NCBI GenBank assembly: GCA_021604585.1
Contig: BQJG01000062.1
Location: 1-19,138, forward strand
Direction of reading: 5' to 3'
DNA: 19,138 nucleotides
Origin: Hyphococcus sp.
GTDB taxonomy: Bacteria; Pseudomonadota; Alphaproteobacteria; Caulobacterales; Parvularculaceae
The translations under genes and the position numbers were made by a program. This document shows, in pieces, positions 1-9,035 of the stretch. The notes under the pieces were generated by a model. It was not told the origin of the DNA. It worked only from the letters and a program-made list of their open reading frames with translations, and ran no database searches. The first letter of the stretch is position 1; every line of letters starts with the position of its first letter.

Positions 1-3000
1 AGTCAGGAAGAACTCGACCGCATTCTCTATGTTGTTCGCCGCCGCGTCGAAAAAAGAGCGCGCCTGCAAGGGCTGCATGAGCTTTATGTTTGTTCGCTGT
101 CATCACAGGACGTTGTCTATAAAGGCATGTTCCTGGCGCAAGAGATCGACAATTTCTATCCCGATCTTCAGGATCAGCGTTTCATCAGCCGCGTTGCGAT
201 TTTCCATCAGCGTTATTCAACAAATACATTTCCCGAGTGGCGCTTAGCGCAGCCATTCAGAATGCTCGCGCATAATGGCGAGATCAATACGTTGAAGGGC
301 AACGTCAATTGGATGAAGAGCCATGAAATTCCCATGGCGTCAGAAATTTTCAATGAAGACGGCGATGACATTAAACCGGTTATCCAGCCCGGGTCGTCAG
401 ATTCGGGAACACTCGATCAGGTGTTTGAGCTGCTGGTGCGCGCAGGCCGCTCTGCGCCTATGGCGAAGACGCTTCTCATTCCCGAAGCGTGGTCGAAGCG
501 ACTGACCGTGATGCCGGCGAAATGGCGCGCGCTCTATGAATATTGCAATGCGGTGATGGAGCCATGGGATGGTCCGGCGGCGATTGCCGCATATGACGGT
601 CATTGGGCGATCGCCGGACTTGATCGCAATGGTCTGCGGCCTTTGCGTTACGCAATTACCGAAGACGGTATATTGGCGGTTGGGTCGGAAACCGGGATGT
701 GTCCGCTCGAAGGCAAAGACGTTAAAAAGCGCGGCGCCATTGAACCGGGCCGGATGATCGCTGTCGATATGCAAAATGCGGTCTTTTATAACTCAGATGA
801 GATTCTCGATCTGTTGGCGGACAAACATCCCTACACTGAATGGCTCGGCAACATTGTTGAGTTGGAGCCCAAGATCGGCCCCGGCCCGGAAGAACGACTC
901 TTTAAGGGTGAGGAATTATTGAGACGTCAGGGCGCGGCTGGTTACGATCTTGAAGCCTTGGAGTTGATCCTGCGCCCTATGGTTGAGGGCGGTAAGGAAG
1001 CACTCGGTTCGATGGGCGATGACTCACCGATTGCGGTGCTCTCCGAAAGCTATCGGCCGCTGTCACATTTCTTTCGTCAGAATTTCAGTCAGGTGACCAA
1101 TCCGCCGATTGATCCATTGCGCGAAGATGGCGTGATGAGCTTGAAAACGCGGTTCAAAAACCTCGGCAACATTCTCGTTACGGATAAAACGCAGACGGAT
1201 GTTTTTGTACTGGAGAGCCCGATACTTTCCAACGGCATGTTTATGCGCCTTTGGGACTACCTCGACACCAAGATCGTCGAGATTGACTGCACCTACTCAC
1301 TCGCCAGCGTCAGGAATAATGGCGAAGCGCTGCAGAAGGCGCTGAACCGTATTCGCGCCGAGGCGCATGCGGCTGTAAAAGAAGGCGCGGGCAGCATTGT
1401 TCTGACGGATGAACATCAAGGGCCGGGAAAACTTTCTGTTCCAATGATCCTTGCGGCGGGCGGCGTTCATGCTCATTTGACGAACGCGGGACTGCGCTCT
1501 TTCTGCTCGCTTATTGTGCGTTCAGCGGAATGTGTTGACGCCCATTATGTCGCCGTTCTTGTCGGCGTCGGCGCCACCGCCGTAAATCCGTATCTCGCTT
1601 TTGACTCAGTTGCACAAGCGCATGCCCAAGGCCGCTTTCAAGGAATGTCGCTCGGGCGCGGCGTCTACAATTATAAAAAGGCGCTTGAGGCCGGACTGCT
1701 AAAGATTATCTCGAAGATGGGGATTTCGGTGATCTCCGCCTATCGCGGCGGGTGCAATTTCGAGGCTCTTGGATTATCGCGCACGCTGGTGCAGGAATTT
1801 TTCCCGGGGATGACAAGTCGCATTTCCGGCATCGGACTATCAGGACTAGAATTGAAATCTGCTGAGCTGCATGCGCGGGCATGGAGTCAAGACGCGACAC
1901 GCTTGCCGATCGGCGGATTCTATCGTCAGCGCCGCAAAGGCGAACGTCACATTCTGGAAGCCGATCTCGTCGCTGATTTGCAGCAAGCCGTTCGCATGGA
2001 TGACGCCAACGCCTTCGCCCGCTATTCGACGGCGCTCAAAGATCAACTGCCGTCGCAAATACGCGACCTTCTGCGGGCGCGACCTATGGCGGAGCCAATC
2101 GGGGTCGACAGGGTCGAAACTGCAAACGACATACGCCGCAGATTTGTCACGCCGGGGATGTCGCTAGGCGCGCTTTCGCCCGAGGCGCATGGCGCGCTCA
2201 ACATCGCTATGAACCGTATCGGAGCGAAATCCGTTTCGGGCGAAGGCGGCGAAGTTCCCGAGCGCTACAAGCCTTTGCCTAACGGCGATAACGCCAACTC
2301 TGCGGTCAAGCAGGTCGCTTCGGGTCGATTCGGCGTCACAGCTGAATATCTCAACCAAGCCCGTGAGTTAGAGATTAAAGTTGCGCAAGGCGCGAAGCCG
2401 GGAGAGGGAGGACAACTACCCGGTTTTAAGGTCACCGAATTTATCGCGCGTATGCGTCATTCGACGGCGGGCGTAACGCTGATCTCGCCGCCGCCGCATC
2501 ACGACATTTATTCCATCGAAGATTTGGCGCAGCTCATTTACGATTTGAAGCAGATCAATCCGGAAGCGCGTGTTTGCGTGAAACTGGTGTCGGCGTCCGG
2601 GATCGGCGCTATTGCGGCGGGCGTGGCGAAGGCCAAAGCCGATGTGATCTTGATTTCCGGCAATGTCGGCGGCACCGGTGCGAGCCCGCAAACGTCAATC
2701 AAGTTTGCTGGCGCGCCGTGGGAGCTGGGACTCGCGGAAGCGCACCAGGTTCTCACCATGAACAATCTGCGCGAGAGCGTAACCTTGCGTACCGATGGCG
2801 GCATTCGGACCGGGCGCGACGTTGTGATCGCCGCGATGCTGGGAGCGGAAGAATACGGCATTGGCACAGTTTCGCTTTTGGCTCTTGGGTGTTTGATGGT
2901 GCGGCAGTGTCATTCAAACACATGTCCGGTCGGCGTTTGCACGCAGGATGACTCTTTACGCGCGCGGTTCCCGGGACGGCCGGAGCATGTAGTTCATTTG

Positions 3001-4011
3001 ATGACGTTTATCGCCGAAGAGACGCGGACAATCCTTGCCAGCCTTGGCGCAACCTCTCTGGAGGACATTATCGGTCGTGCGGATCTGCTAGATCAGGTTA
3101 GCCGCGGCGCCGCGCATCTTGATGATCTCGACCTCAATCCAATTTTGACCTTGGTCGACGCCGGTGAGCGTCCCAAACGCTCCACGCGCGTGGGCCGCAA
3201 AGAAGTAGTCGATACGCTGGACCAGCGGATCGCGCCGGACCTTGAGCCGTTTTTCCAGCGGCGCGAAAAAGTTCAGCTATCCTATCCGGTGAAAAACACA
3301 GACCGGGCGATTGGTGCGCGCACTTCGTCCTTCATTGTTCGCAACTATGCCAAAGAACAACTGACCGAAGACCACCTCACGCTTCGGCTGAAAGGTTCGG
3401 CAGGGCAGTCGCTCGGCGCCTTCTCCGCGTTTGGTCTTAAAATCATCGTTGACGGCGACGCGAATGACTATGTTGGCAAAGGCTTGTCTGGCGCAACGCT
3501 CGTCGTTCGGCCGGCGGATGCAGCGATGGCGGCCAATGATGCGATTATCGGCAATACATGTCTCTATGGCGCGACTTCTGGTGCCTTGTTTGCTGCCGGC
3601 CGTGCGGGCGGACGTTTTGCGGTCCGGAACTCGGGCGCCGTTACGGTGATCGAGGGATGTTCCGCCAATGGCTGCGAGTATATGACGGGCGGCGTTGCGG
3701 TGATCCTCGGTTCGGTCGGGGCCAACTTTGCAGCGGGCATGACAGGCGGTCGAGCCTATGCCTTCGATGAGGTTGGCGATTTTGAATCGGCGGTCAATCC
3801 TGAAAGCGTCCGCTTGCGGCCTTTTGCCGACGGAGAAGACGATTTTGAATGTCGCACCTTGATCGAGCGCCATTGGCGCGAGACCCGTTCAGCCCGTGCG
3901 CGCAACATTCTCGACGATTGGGCGAAGGCAAGGTCGAAATTCTGGGTGATCGAGCCGCTCGAACTTCTCGCTCGCGAAAATCAGATTGTGGACGCGGCCA
4001 AATCAGCCTGA
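1..4011 (+). CDS. gltB: Glutamate synthase (NADPH) large subunit, 5' end missing
   Basis: The frame is open from base 1, so the gene starts before the window. 1336 residues are visible, and the family usually has about 1500, so roughly the first 150-190 residues (with the N-terminal Cys of the glutaminase domain) are outside. Seen in order: the rest of the class II amidotransferase domain (about 1-220), the central domain, the FMN-binding synthase domain with GEGGQLPGFK near residue 800 and ISGNVGGTGASPQ near 890, a cysteine cluster C964-x5-C970-x4-C975 matching the [3Fe-4S] ligands of the family, and a C-terminal GXGXG beta-helix domain. The enzyme moves glutamine amide nitrogen to 2-oxoglutarate, giving two glutamates, together with the GltD flavoprotein. 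GltD is not downstream, so it is upstream or elsewhere. No frameshift was seen. Confidence 0.97.
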   Translation, partial: SQEELDRILYVVRRRVEKRARLQGLHELYVCSLSSQDVVYKGMFLAQEIDNFYPDLQDQRFISRVAIFHQRYSTNTFPEWRLAQPFRMLAHNGEINTLKGNVNWMKSHEIPMASEIFNEDGDDIKPVIQPGSSDSGTLDQVFELLVRAGRSAPMAKTLLIPEAWSKRLTVMPAKWRALYEYCNAVMEPWDGPAAIAAYDGHWAIAGLDRNGLRPLRYAITEDGILAVGSETGMCPLEGKDVKKRGAIEPGRMIAVDMQNAVFYNSDEILDLLADKHPYTEWLGNIVELEPKIGPGPEERLFKGEELLRRQGAAGYDLEALELILRPMVEGGKEALGSMGDDSPIAVLSESYRPLSHFFRQNFSQVTNPPIDPLREDGVMSLKTRFKNLGNILVTDKTQTDVFVLESPILSNGMFMRLWDYLDTKIVEIDCTYSLASVRNNGEALQKALNRIRAEAHAAVKEGAGSIVLTDEHQGPGKLSVPMILAAGGVHAHLTNAGLRSFCSLIVRSAECVDAHYVAVLVGVGATAVNPYLAFDSVAQAHAQGRFQGMSLGRGVYNYKKALEAGLLKIISKMGISVISAYRGGCNFEALGLSRTLVQEFFPGMTSRISGIGLSGLELKSAELHARAWSQDATRLPIGGFYRQRRKGERHILEADLVADLQQAVRMDDANAFARYSTALKDQLPSQIRDLLRARPMAEPIGVDRVETANDIRRRFVTPGMSLGALSPEAHGALNIAMNRIGAKSVSGEGGEVPERYKPLPNGDNANSAVKQVASGRFGVTAEYLNQARELEIKVAQGAKPGEGGQLPGFKVTEFIARMRHSTAGVTLISPPPHHDIYSIEDLAQLIYDLKQINPEARVCVKLVSASGIGAIAAGVAKAKADVILISGNVGGTGASPQTSIKFAGAPWELGLAEAHQVLTMNNLRESVTLRTDGGIRTGRDVVIAAMLGAEEYGIGTVSLLALGCLMVRQCHSNTCPVGVCTQDDSLRARFPGRPEHVVHLMTFIAEETRTILASLGATSLEDIIGRADLLDQVSRGAAHLDDLDLNPILTLVDAGERPKRSTRVGRKEVVDTLDQRIAPDLEPFFQRREKVQLSYPVKNTDRAIGARTSSFIVRNYAKEQLTEDHLTLRLKGSAGQSLGAFSAFGLKIIVDGDANDYVGKGLSGATLVVRPADAAMAANDAIIGNTCLYGATSGALFAAGRAGGRFAVRNSGAVTVIEGCSANGCEYMTGGVAVILGSVGANFAAGMTGGRAYAFDEVGDFESAVNPESVRLRPFADGEDDFECRTLIERHWRETRSARARNILDDWAKARSKFWVIEPLELLARENQIVDAAKSA

Positions 4012-4026
4012 TTCAGTGTAATTATG

Positions 4027-4051
4027 CGGCTTGTCATGGTTGGACAAGCCG
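4027..4051. other. Strong intergenic stem-loop between gltB and alaC
   Basis: Nine perfect pairs (CGGCTTGTC at 4027-4035 with GACAAGCCG at 4043-4051) enclose a 7-base loop, starting 15 bases after the gltB stop codon. There is no T-tract on either side, so it is not a standard intrinsic terminator. It could be a Rho-assisted 3' end, an mRNA stabiliser that lets gltB and alaC accumulate at different levels, or one copy of a dispersed REP-like palindrome. The window holds no second copy that I could find. Confidence 0.55.
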
Positions 4052-4082
4052 GTCATTCCAGAACAAACAACACAGTGCGCAG

Positions 4083-5270
4083 ATGAGCAACTCCCCCGAA
4101 GAATTCTACCGTATCAAACAGCTGCCTCCCTACGTATTTGAAGAGGTCAACAAGCTGAAAGCGCAACTGCGCGCGCAAAAGCGCGATATTATCGATCTCG
4201 GCATGGGCAATCCGGATATGCCGACACCGCAGCACATTGTCGACAAGCTGATCGAAACGGTGAAAAACCCAAAATCGCATCGCTATTCAGTGTCGCGCGG
4301 CATTATCGGACTGCGCCGCGCCATGGCCCGCTATTACGAACGCCGCTTTAACGTCAAGCTCAATCCTGAAACGGAGATCGTCGCGACCATTGGTTCGAAA
4401 GAGGGGTTCGCCAATTTGGCGCAAGCCATCACCGCACCAGGGGATGTTATCCTTTCTCCGAATCCTGCATATCCAATTCACGCTTATGGGTTTATTATTG
4501 CCGGTGGCGTGATTGCGCCGGTCCCGGCAATCTCGCCGGAGGCCTATCTGTCCGGCGTTGCTGAAGCGATTAAAGTTTCGCATATAAAGCCGCGTGCGAT
4601 GGTGCTGAATTATCCGTCAAATCCGACGTCGCAAACGGTTGGGCTTGATTTCTACAAAGATGCAGTCGCTCTGGCGAAAAAACACGACATCCTGATTCTG
4701 TCCGACCTTGCTTATGGCGAAATTTATTTCGGTGAAGAGCCGCCGCCGTCGATCCTGGAAGTGGATGGCGCGAAAGACATCGCGGTAGAGATCAACTCAC
4801 TATCGAAAACCTTTGCTATGGCGGGCTGGCGAGTCGGGATGGCAGTCGGCAATGAACGGCTGATCAAGGCGCTGGCCCGGGTTAAGTCCTATCTCGACTA
4901 TGGCGCCTTTACCCCAATTCAGGTTGCCGCCGTCTCTGCGCTTGATGGGCCGTGGGATTGTGTTGAAAATATCCGCGCTACCTACAAAACCCGCCGCGAC
5001 GTGATGATTGAACATTTCGCCATGGCCGGTTGGGAAATACCGCGCCCTGAGGCGTCCATGTTCGCCTGGGCCGAGATACCGCAGCAATACCGCACCATGG
5101 GGTCGGTGGAATTTGCAAAAATGTTGATGGAGCGGGCTGATGTCGCGGTCGCGCCAGGCCTTGGGTTTGGCGAGTATGGCGAGGGGTTCGTCCGCATCGG
5201 CCTCGTCGAAAACCAACAACGCATTCGACAGGCCGCGCGGAATTTGCGTAAGGTGTTTCAGGGTAACTAG
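4083..5270 (+). CDS. alaC: Alanine transaminase, class I/II aminotransferase (AlaC type)
   Basis: This 395-residue PLP enzyme of fold type I closely resembles E. coli AlaC (YfdZ) from end to end. Shared segments include RIKQLPPYVF near residue 10, DLGMGNPD near 38, HRYSVSRGI near 66, ATIGSKEGFANL near 101 and SPNPAYPIH near 125. The PLP lysine is K242 in SLSKTFAMAGWR, and D208 in SDLAYGE should contact the cofactor. It interconverts pyruvate plus glutamate with alanine plus 2-oxoglutarate. Related proteins are often annotated as LL-diaminopimelate aminotransferase, but the AlaC-like sequence argues for alanine. I chose the ATG at 4083 because the family begins just before the RIKQLPPY segment. 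The open frame runs 78 codons further upstream, but that stretch overlaps gltB. Its place after gltB fits its use of glutamate. Confidence 0.9.
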   Translation: MSNSPEEFYRIKQLPPYVFEEVNKLKAQLRAQKRDIIDLGMGNPDMPTPQHIVDKLIETVKNPKSHRYSVSRGIIGLRRAMARYYERRFNVKLNPETEIVATIGSKEGFANLAQAITAPGDVILSPNPAYPIHAYGFIIAGGVIAPVPAISPEAYLSGVAEAIKVSHIKPRAMVLNYPSNPTSQTVGLDFYKDAVALAKKHDILILSDLAYGEIYFGEEPPPSILEVDGAKDIAVEINSLSKTFAMAGWRVGMAVGNERLIKALARVKSYLDYGAFTPIQVAAVSALDGPWDCVENIRATYKTRRDVMIEHFAMAGWEIPRPEASMFAWAEIPQQYRTMGSVEFAKMLMERADVAVAPGLGFGEYGEGFVRIGLVENQQRIRQAARNLRKVFQGN

Positions 5271-5285
5271 CGCCGGGAATTTCCT

Positions 5286-6128
5286 GTGGAGTTTGCATAT
5301 TTTGAACCGAGTCCAGCGTTGCGAGAGCTGGTCGGCAGCTATTATTTCGTCTCGCTTCCCTTTGAGCTGAAAGATGTAATGCGCGCTGAGATCGCCAATG
5401 TGCGATTTGTGCTCGATGGCGCCGCGGTTTCAGATCTGTCAGGCAAAGAAGAGAGTTACGGCGCAGGAGATTCATTGCTTTGCGGCCCCACTTACAAATG
5501 GAGCAACGTAAAATTCCTCGCAAACTCCCGAATATTCGGCGCATCCATTACGCCGCTTGGCTGGCGGCGGTTGTTTGGGTTCAATGCTGAAGACGCCGCA
5601 GACATGAATCTCCCCTTCGAGGATGTTGTACCGGCGGGATCGAGGCCATTAATCGAAAACTTGCATGCAGCCAAGGACAGTCAGGAAATTGTCAAAGCGG
5701 CCGACGCGCTCTTTGCCTCAATGGTTTCTGATGGTCGGCGCATTCATGATGATTTTATTCAGCAGGCGACTGAATGGATCGTTGATCCGGAACCCAATGA
5801 AATAGAACATTTGCTTGAACGGGTGGATTTTTCACACAGGCAAGTGGAGCGTTTGTGTAAATCCTATTTCGGGAGCGGCCCGAAGAAGCTGCACCGGAAG
5901 TTTCGCGCGCTGCACGCAGCGAACCGGCTAACCTGGTACAATTTGACTGACTGGCGCGAAGTCGCGCGCGCAGCTTATTACGATCAGGCCCATTTCATCA
6001 GGGAGTTCAAACAATTTAATGGTCACACGCCGCAGGACTTTATAGAGGGTCCAAAATTTTTGGTTCGCATGACGCTGGAAGAACGCCTTAAAATTTCGCA
6101 CGAATCGCCGTTCAGCTTGGTTGGGTAG
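5286..6128 (+). CDS. AraC-family transcriptional regulator
   Basis: The 280-residue protein has two parts. The N-terminal sensor region (about 1-150) opens with FEPSPALRELVGSYYFV, like the cupin-type N-terminal domain found in many AraC regulators of unknown ligand. The C-terminal DNA-binding domain (about 175-260) carries two helix-turn-helix motifs: one around FSHRQVERLCKSYFGSGPKK, the other around WREVARAAYYDQAHFIREF, ending in the family signature NGHTPQDFI. The start is a GTG 15 bases after the alaC stop. No in-frame ATG lies upstream, and the ribosome-binding site is weak, so expression is probably low. It ends 16 bases before the SulP gene, so the transporter is the most likely target. 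This is inferred from position only. Confidence 0.88.
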   Translation: MEFAYFEPSPALRELVGSYYFVSLPFELKDVMRAEIANVRFVLDGAAVSDLSGKEESYGAGDSLLCGPTYKWSNVKFLANSRIFGASITPLGWRRLFGFNAEDAADMNLPFEDVVPAGSRPLIENLHAAKDSQEIVKAADALFASMVSDGRRIHDDFIQQATEWIVDPEPNEIEHLLERVDFSHRQVERLCKSYFGSGPKKLHRKFRALHAANRLTWYNLTDWREVARAAYYDQAHFIREFKQFNGHTPQDFIEGPKFLVRMTLEERLKISHESPFSLVG

Positions 6129-6144
6129 GCGCGCAGGTCAAACA

Positions 6145-7407
6145 ATGAAGCCAAAAATACTGACAACGCTAAAGGACTATTCCTTTTCTTTGCTGGCGGC
6201 TGACCTCGTTGCCGGGTTCAGTGTCGCAATGGTCGCGTTACCGCTTAGCATTGCAATCGCCATTGCTTCAGGCGCAGATCCTGCGAAAGGGATTGTCACC
6301 GCAATTATCGGCGGGTTCCTGATCTCGTTGCTGGGTGGAAGCCGGGTTCAGATCGGCGGTCCGACTGGAGCGTTTATTGTTGTTGTGTTTAGCGTCATTG
6401 CTGAACACGGCTATGATGGGCTGGTTCTGGCCACATTCATGGCCGGCCTCATATTGTTGTTGGCCGGGTTTTTTCGTGCTGGAAGTTTGATCAGGTTTAT
6501 TCCCGAAGCAGTGGTCAACGGATTTACGCTGGGGATAGCGCTGATCATTGCGACCAGTCAGATCAAGGATTTGTTCGGGCTTTCGATCACCAACCCGCCG
6601 GCGGAGTTCCTTGAGAAAATTCCTCTTATCTGGAGTGCGCGGGATAGTTTCAACGTTGCCGCATTGTTGATTGGGCTTGTGACGCTGGCGCTGATAGTTG
6701 TCTTGCGCCGACTCGCCCCCAAAGCGCCGGGGCTGATTGTTGCTGTGGCGATAACATCATTCGCAGTCACTTTCTGGGCGCTTCCCGTCGACACTATCGC
6801 ATCGCGCTTTGGGGCGCTGCCAAATAGCCTACCTGTGCCATCGATGCCTGACATCTCGCTGCATCGAGTGCTCGAACTCCTGCCGTCGGCCTTCGTCATC
6901 GCATTTTTGGCCGGGGTCGAGTCGCTTTTATCGGCAATGGTCGCCGACCGCATGAATGGCGGACAACATCGTCCGAATGCAGAAGTGCTGGCGCAGGGAG
7001 CAGCGAATATCGGCTCATCCTTGTTCGGAGGTTTGCCCGCGACGGGCGCGATTGCGCGCACGGCGATGAATATCAGGGCAGGCGGCAAAACGCCGGTCGC
7101 CGGGATTGTCCATGCACTGACGATACTGGCTGCGATGATGCTGGCGGCTCCGCTTGCTGGATATCTCGCTATGCCGGCTCTCGCTGCGTTGCTCATTCTT
7201 ACCGCATGGAATATGGCCGAACCGCACAAGTGGCGCAGTTATCTAAGCGCGCCCATTGCTGATCGGATGATATTGCTGATTACGCTCGTCCTGACAGTGG
7301 TCGCCGACCTGACCGTTGCGATCAGCGTCGGTGTGATCCTGGGCCTCGCGGTCCGCCTCCGTCGCCGCAATGTTCCGCCAGCTGAATGGGAAACGCCGAA
7401 GCGATGA
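6145..7407 (+). CDS. SulP-family inorganic anion transporter lacking the STAS domain
   Basis: This 420-residue inner-membrane protein consists almost wholly of hydrophobic segments. It shows the SulP pattern near the N-terminus (LVAGFSVAMVALPLSIAIAI, then RVQIGGPTGAFIVVVFSVI around residues 67-85) and the later AGVESLLSAMVADRM block near 255-270. Family members carry sulfate, bicarbonate or dicarboxylates, and the substrate cannot be read from sequence. Most bacterial SulP proteins are 480-570 residues with a cytoplasmic C-terminal STAS domain. This one stops right after the last membrane segment (VGVILGLAVRLRRRN), and the convergent neighbour leaves no room for a STAS domain downstream. The ATG at 6145 follows an AGG-containing site and begins the usual short cytoplasmic tail. 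A TTG at 6121 would overlap the regulator. Confidence 0.9.
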   Translation: MKPKILTTLKDYSFSLLAADLVAGFSVAMVALPLSIAIAIASGADPAKGIVTAIIGGFLISLLGGSRVQIGGPTGAFIVVVFSVIAEHGYDGLVLATFMAGLILLLAGFFRAGSLIRFIPEAVVNGFTLGIALIIATSQIKDLFGLSITNPPAEFLEKIPLIWSARDSFNVAALLIGLVTLALIVVLRRLAPKAPGLIVAVAITSFAVTFWALPVDTIASRFGALPNSLPVPSMPDISLHRVLELLPSAFVIAFLAGVESLLSAMVADRMNGGQHRPNAEVLAQGAANIGSSLFGGLPATGAIARTAMNIRAGGKTPVAGIVHALTILAAMMLAAPLAGYLAMPALAALLILTAWNMAEPHKWRSYLSAPIADRMILLITLVLTVVADLTVAISVGVILGLAVRLRRRNVPPAEWETPKR

Positions 7408-7448
7408 AGATCAGATAGGAGTACGTGAACAGCAGGGCTCGAAGAGCG

Positions 7449-8798
7449 TCAACTCGCGCGTGCTGCGGGACGGCGCATCATCGAACTACCGGCGGCGCGA
7501 ATGGCGATCTGCTGATTGGACAGACTGTTAGGCTTTATCGCGATCCGTTCATTCGAGAGCGCGGTGGCCGCTTCGACAGTGCCGCTGCGAATAGCGGCCT
7601 CGACCAGGGTCAGATCGATGATATCACGCTGGGCGTGGCTGCCGCCGAAGCTATTGACGATGTGACGCGCCGCATAAAGCCGTTCGACCGACCGCTCGAA
7701 ATCGCCGCGCCAGAAGGCGGTGAAGCCTTCGATCAAAGGAAGGCCAGTCCGCATTTTCCATGTATCGACTTCCGAGGCGTCGGCCTTGTCGCCATAGGCA
7801 TTCAGGATTTCCGTGACGCGATCCAACCGGTCGGCGCCGAGATGGGCCATGACGCCATGCCAGTCATTGAAAGGATAAAGCTTGCCATCTGCATGCGGCT
7901 CCCAACAATCGGAAAGCTCCTTCCAGCGTTGACCCACATCATGGCCAGCCAGCGTCACGCGCCAAAGCAATGACGAAGCGTCGATGAGATCAGCGGCTAC
8001 AACGCTTTTGGCTTCACGGACCGGTCCGTCATAAAGGGCGAGCGCTTCATCGCCCCGACCAAGATCGAGGCAGTAAACCGCTTTGTGCCACCAATTATGC
8101 ACCTTGAACAAATTGTCGTTTGCGGACCAATGCGGCTCGCGATTGTTCATCCAAGCAATCCCGTCGCCAGGCCGGCCTTGCATTTCCATCACATGGGCGA
8201 CAGCGTGGTGCGCCCAGCAATCAAGCGGCTCGAAATCGAGCGCTTCGCGACCTGCATCTTCGGCTTGATCGTAGTTTCCGGATTCCTCCAGACCGAATGA
8301 ATACATTCCAAGCAGCACCGAGTAGCCGGGCATGTCTTTCGACCAGGACGGCAAAACTCTCGCAATCCGATCACGCAGATTGCGCGCATTGGCGCGGAAG
8401 AAATCGATCAAATGCCCGGCTTGCAAAGCGACAATATCGTGTGGGTAACGCATATTGTGCTGGTCGAGTAGATGTGCAGCTGCAGTCCACTCTCCGGCGA
8501 GAATGCTGTCGATGGCGCTTAGATGGGAGGCCTCGCATTCGTTCATCCGCATCCGGCTGACGCCATCGGCGATCGCCGCCGCGCCCGCAGCCGCTTCCGG
8601 TTCTGTCGCCAGCGCAAATAGATACGCCTTGAGAATATGCGCCATGACGAATTCGGGGGCCGCCGCAATCGCCTGGTCCGCAAGGGCGACGGGATCGCCA
8701 CGGTAAAGCTGGTAGGCTTCGATCGCCTGACCGTAATAGTCTATCGCCTCGATGCTGGCGCCGGTGAGCCGGTTGCCCTGTTTGTCAGTCAATTTCAT
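7449..8798 (-). CDS. TTC38-like tetratricopeptide repeat protein
   Basis: The 449-residue soluble protein is rich in helix pairs of TPR type, for example GDPVALADQAIAAAPEFVMA near the N-terminus and GNYDQAEDAGREALDFEPLD near 190. The blocks CWAHHAVAHVMEMQGR and WHKAVYCLDLGRGDEALALYDG are typical of the family that includes animal TTC38 and many uncharacterised bacterial proteins. There is no signal peptide or membrane segment. The biochemical role of the family is unknown, and I assign none. I chose the start at 8798 because AGGAG lies 7 bases before it on the minus strand. The neighbouring ATG at 8804 is only one base from that site, and the upstream extension to 8948 has unusual composition and covers inverted repeats. 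The gene is divergent from a TetR regulator and convergent with the SulP gene. Confidence 0.85.
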   Translation of the reverse strand: MKLTDKQGNRLTGASIEAIDYYGQAIEAYQLYRGDPVALADQAIAAAPEFVMAHILKAYLFALATEPEAAAGAAAIADGVSRMRMNECEASHLSAIDSILAGEWTAAAHLLDQHNMRYPHDIVALQAGHLIDFFRANARNLRDRIARVLPSWSKDMPGYSVLLGMYSFGLEESGNYDQAEDAGREALDFEPLDCWAHHAVAHVMEMQGRPGDGIAWMNNREPHWSANDNLFKVHNWWHKAVYCLDLGRGDEALALYDGPVREAKSVVAADLIDASSLLWRVTLAGHDVGQRWKELSDCWEPHADGKLYPFNDWHGVMAHLGADRLDRVTEILNAYGDKADASEVDTWKMRTGLPLIEGFTAFWRGDFERSVERLYAARHIVNSFGGSHAQRDIIDLTLVEAAIRSGTVEAATALSNERIAIKPNSLSNQQIAIRAAGSSMMRRPAARAS

Positions 8799-9035
8799 AC
8801 TCATTCTCCTTTTTTGTGCGCATTTTTGCGCATTCTGTTGGCCAGCCAAACCGGCTCGCCTCGACGGGGAGATAGTCGGAGGCGGATTTTTCCGCCAGAA
8901 TACTTGTGGTACAGTAGCCTCAATTCCAGTTTCCATGCGATTTTTCATGGATAACGACGCTTGGGGACGCAGCGTGGTCTTGGAAAACCTGAGTCAACTA
9001 GACTCTTGGTGCAGTTCGATTTGAGGCCGTAAATT
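8799..9035. promoter_or_regulatory. Divergent control region with five short inverted repeats
   Basis: This gap separates the TTC38-like gene (minus) from the TetR gene (plus). It holds TGCGCA-TTTT-TGCGCA (8817-8832), TTGGC-CA-GCCAA (8838-8849), GGCGGA-TTTT-TCCGCC (8881-8896), CCATG-N8-CATGG (8933-8950) and GAGTC-N5-GACTC (8991-9005). The first is just upstream of the TTC38-like ribosome-binding site. The last is 30 bases before the TetR start, where an autoregulatory operator would be expected, and both its arms are GANTC, the CcrM methylation sequence of alphaproteobacteria. No convincing -35/-10 pair was found on either strand. Which repeat, if any, binds the TetR protein is unknown. Confidence 0.5.

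Noticed and set aside
3277..3873. A 198-codon open frame on the minus strand inside gltB
   Set aside because: It lies wholly opposite conserved gltB sequence, shows no known domain, and its composition is what the complement of a biased coding strand gives.
3849..4082. A 78-codon upstream extension of the alaC frame
   Set aside because: It overlaps the gltB end and the stem-loop and has no family similarity. The AlaC family starts close to the ATG at 4083.
7425..7973. A 182-codon plus-strand open frame opposite the TTC38-like gene
   Set aside because: It is the antisense shadow of a well-supported TPR protein, with no domain and no ribosome-binding site.
8799..8948. A 50-codon N-terminal extension of the TTC38-like protein
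   Set aside because: The stretch is basic and unlike the rest, and it covers several inverted repeats. A good AGGAG precedes the internal ATG at 8798 by 7 bases.
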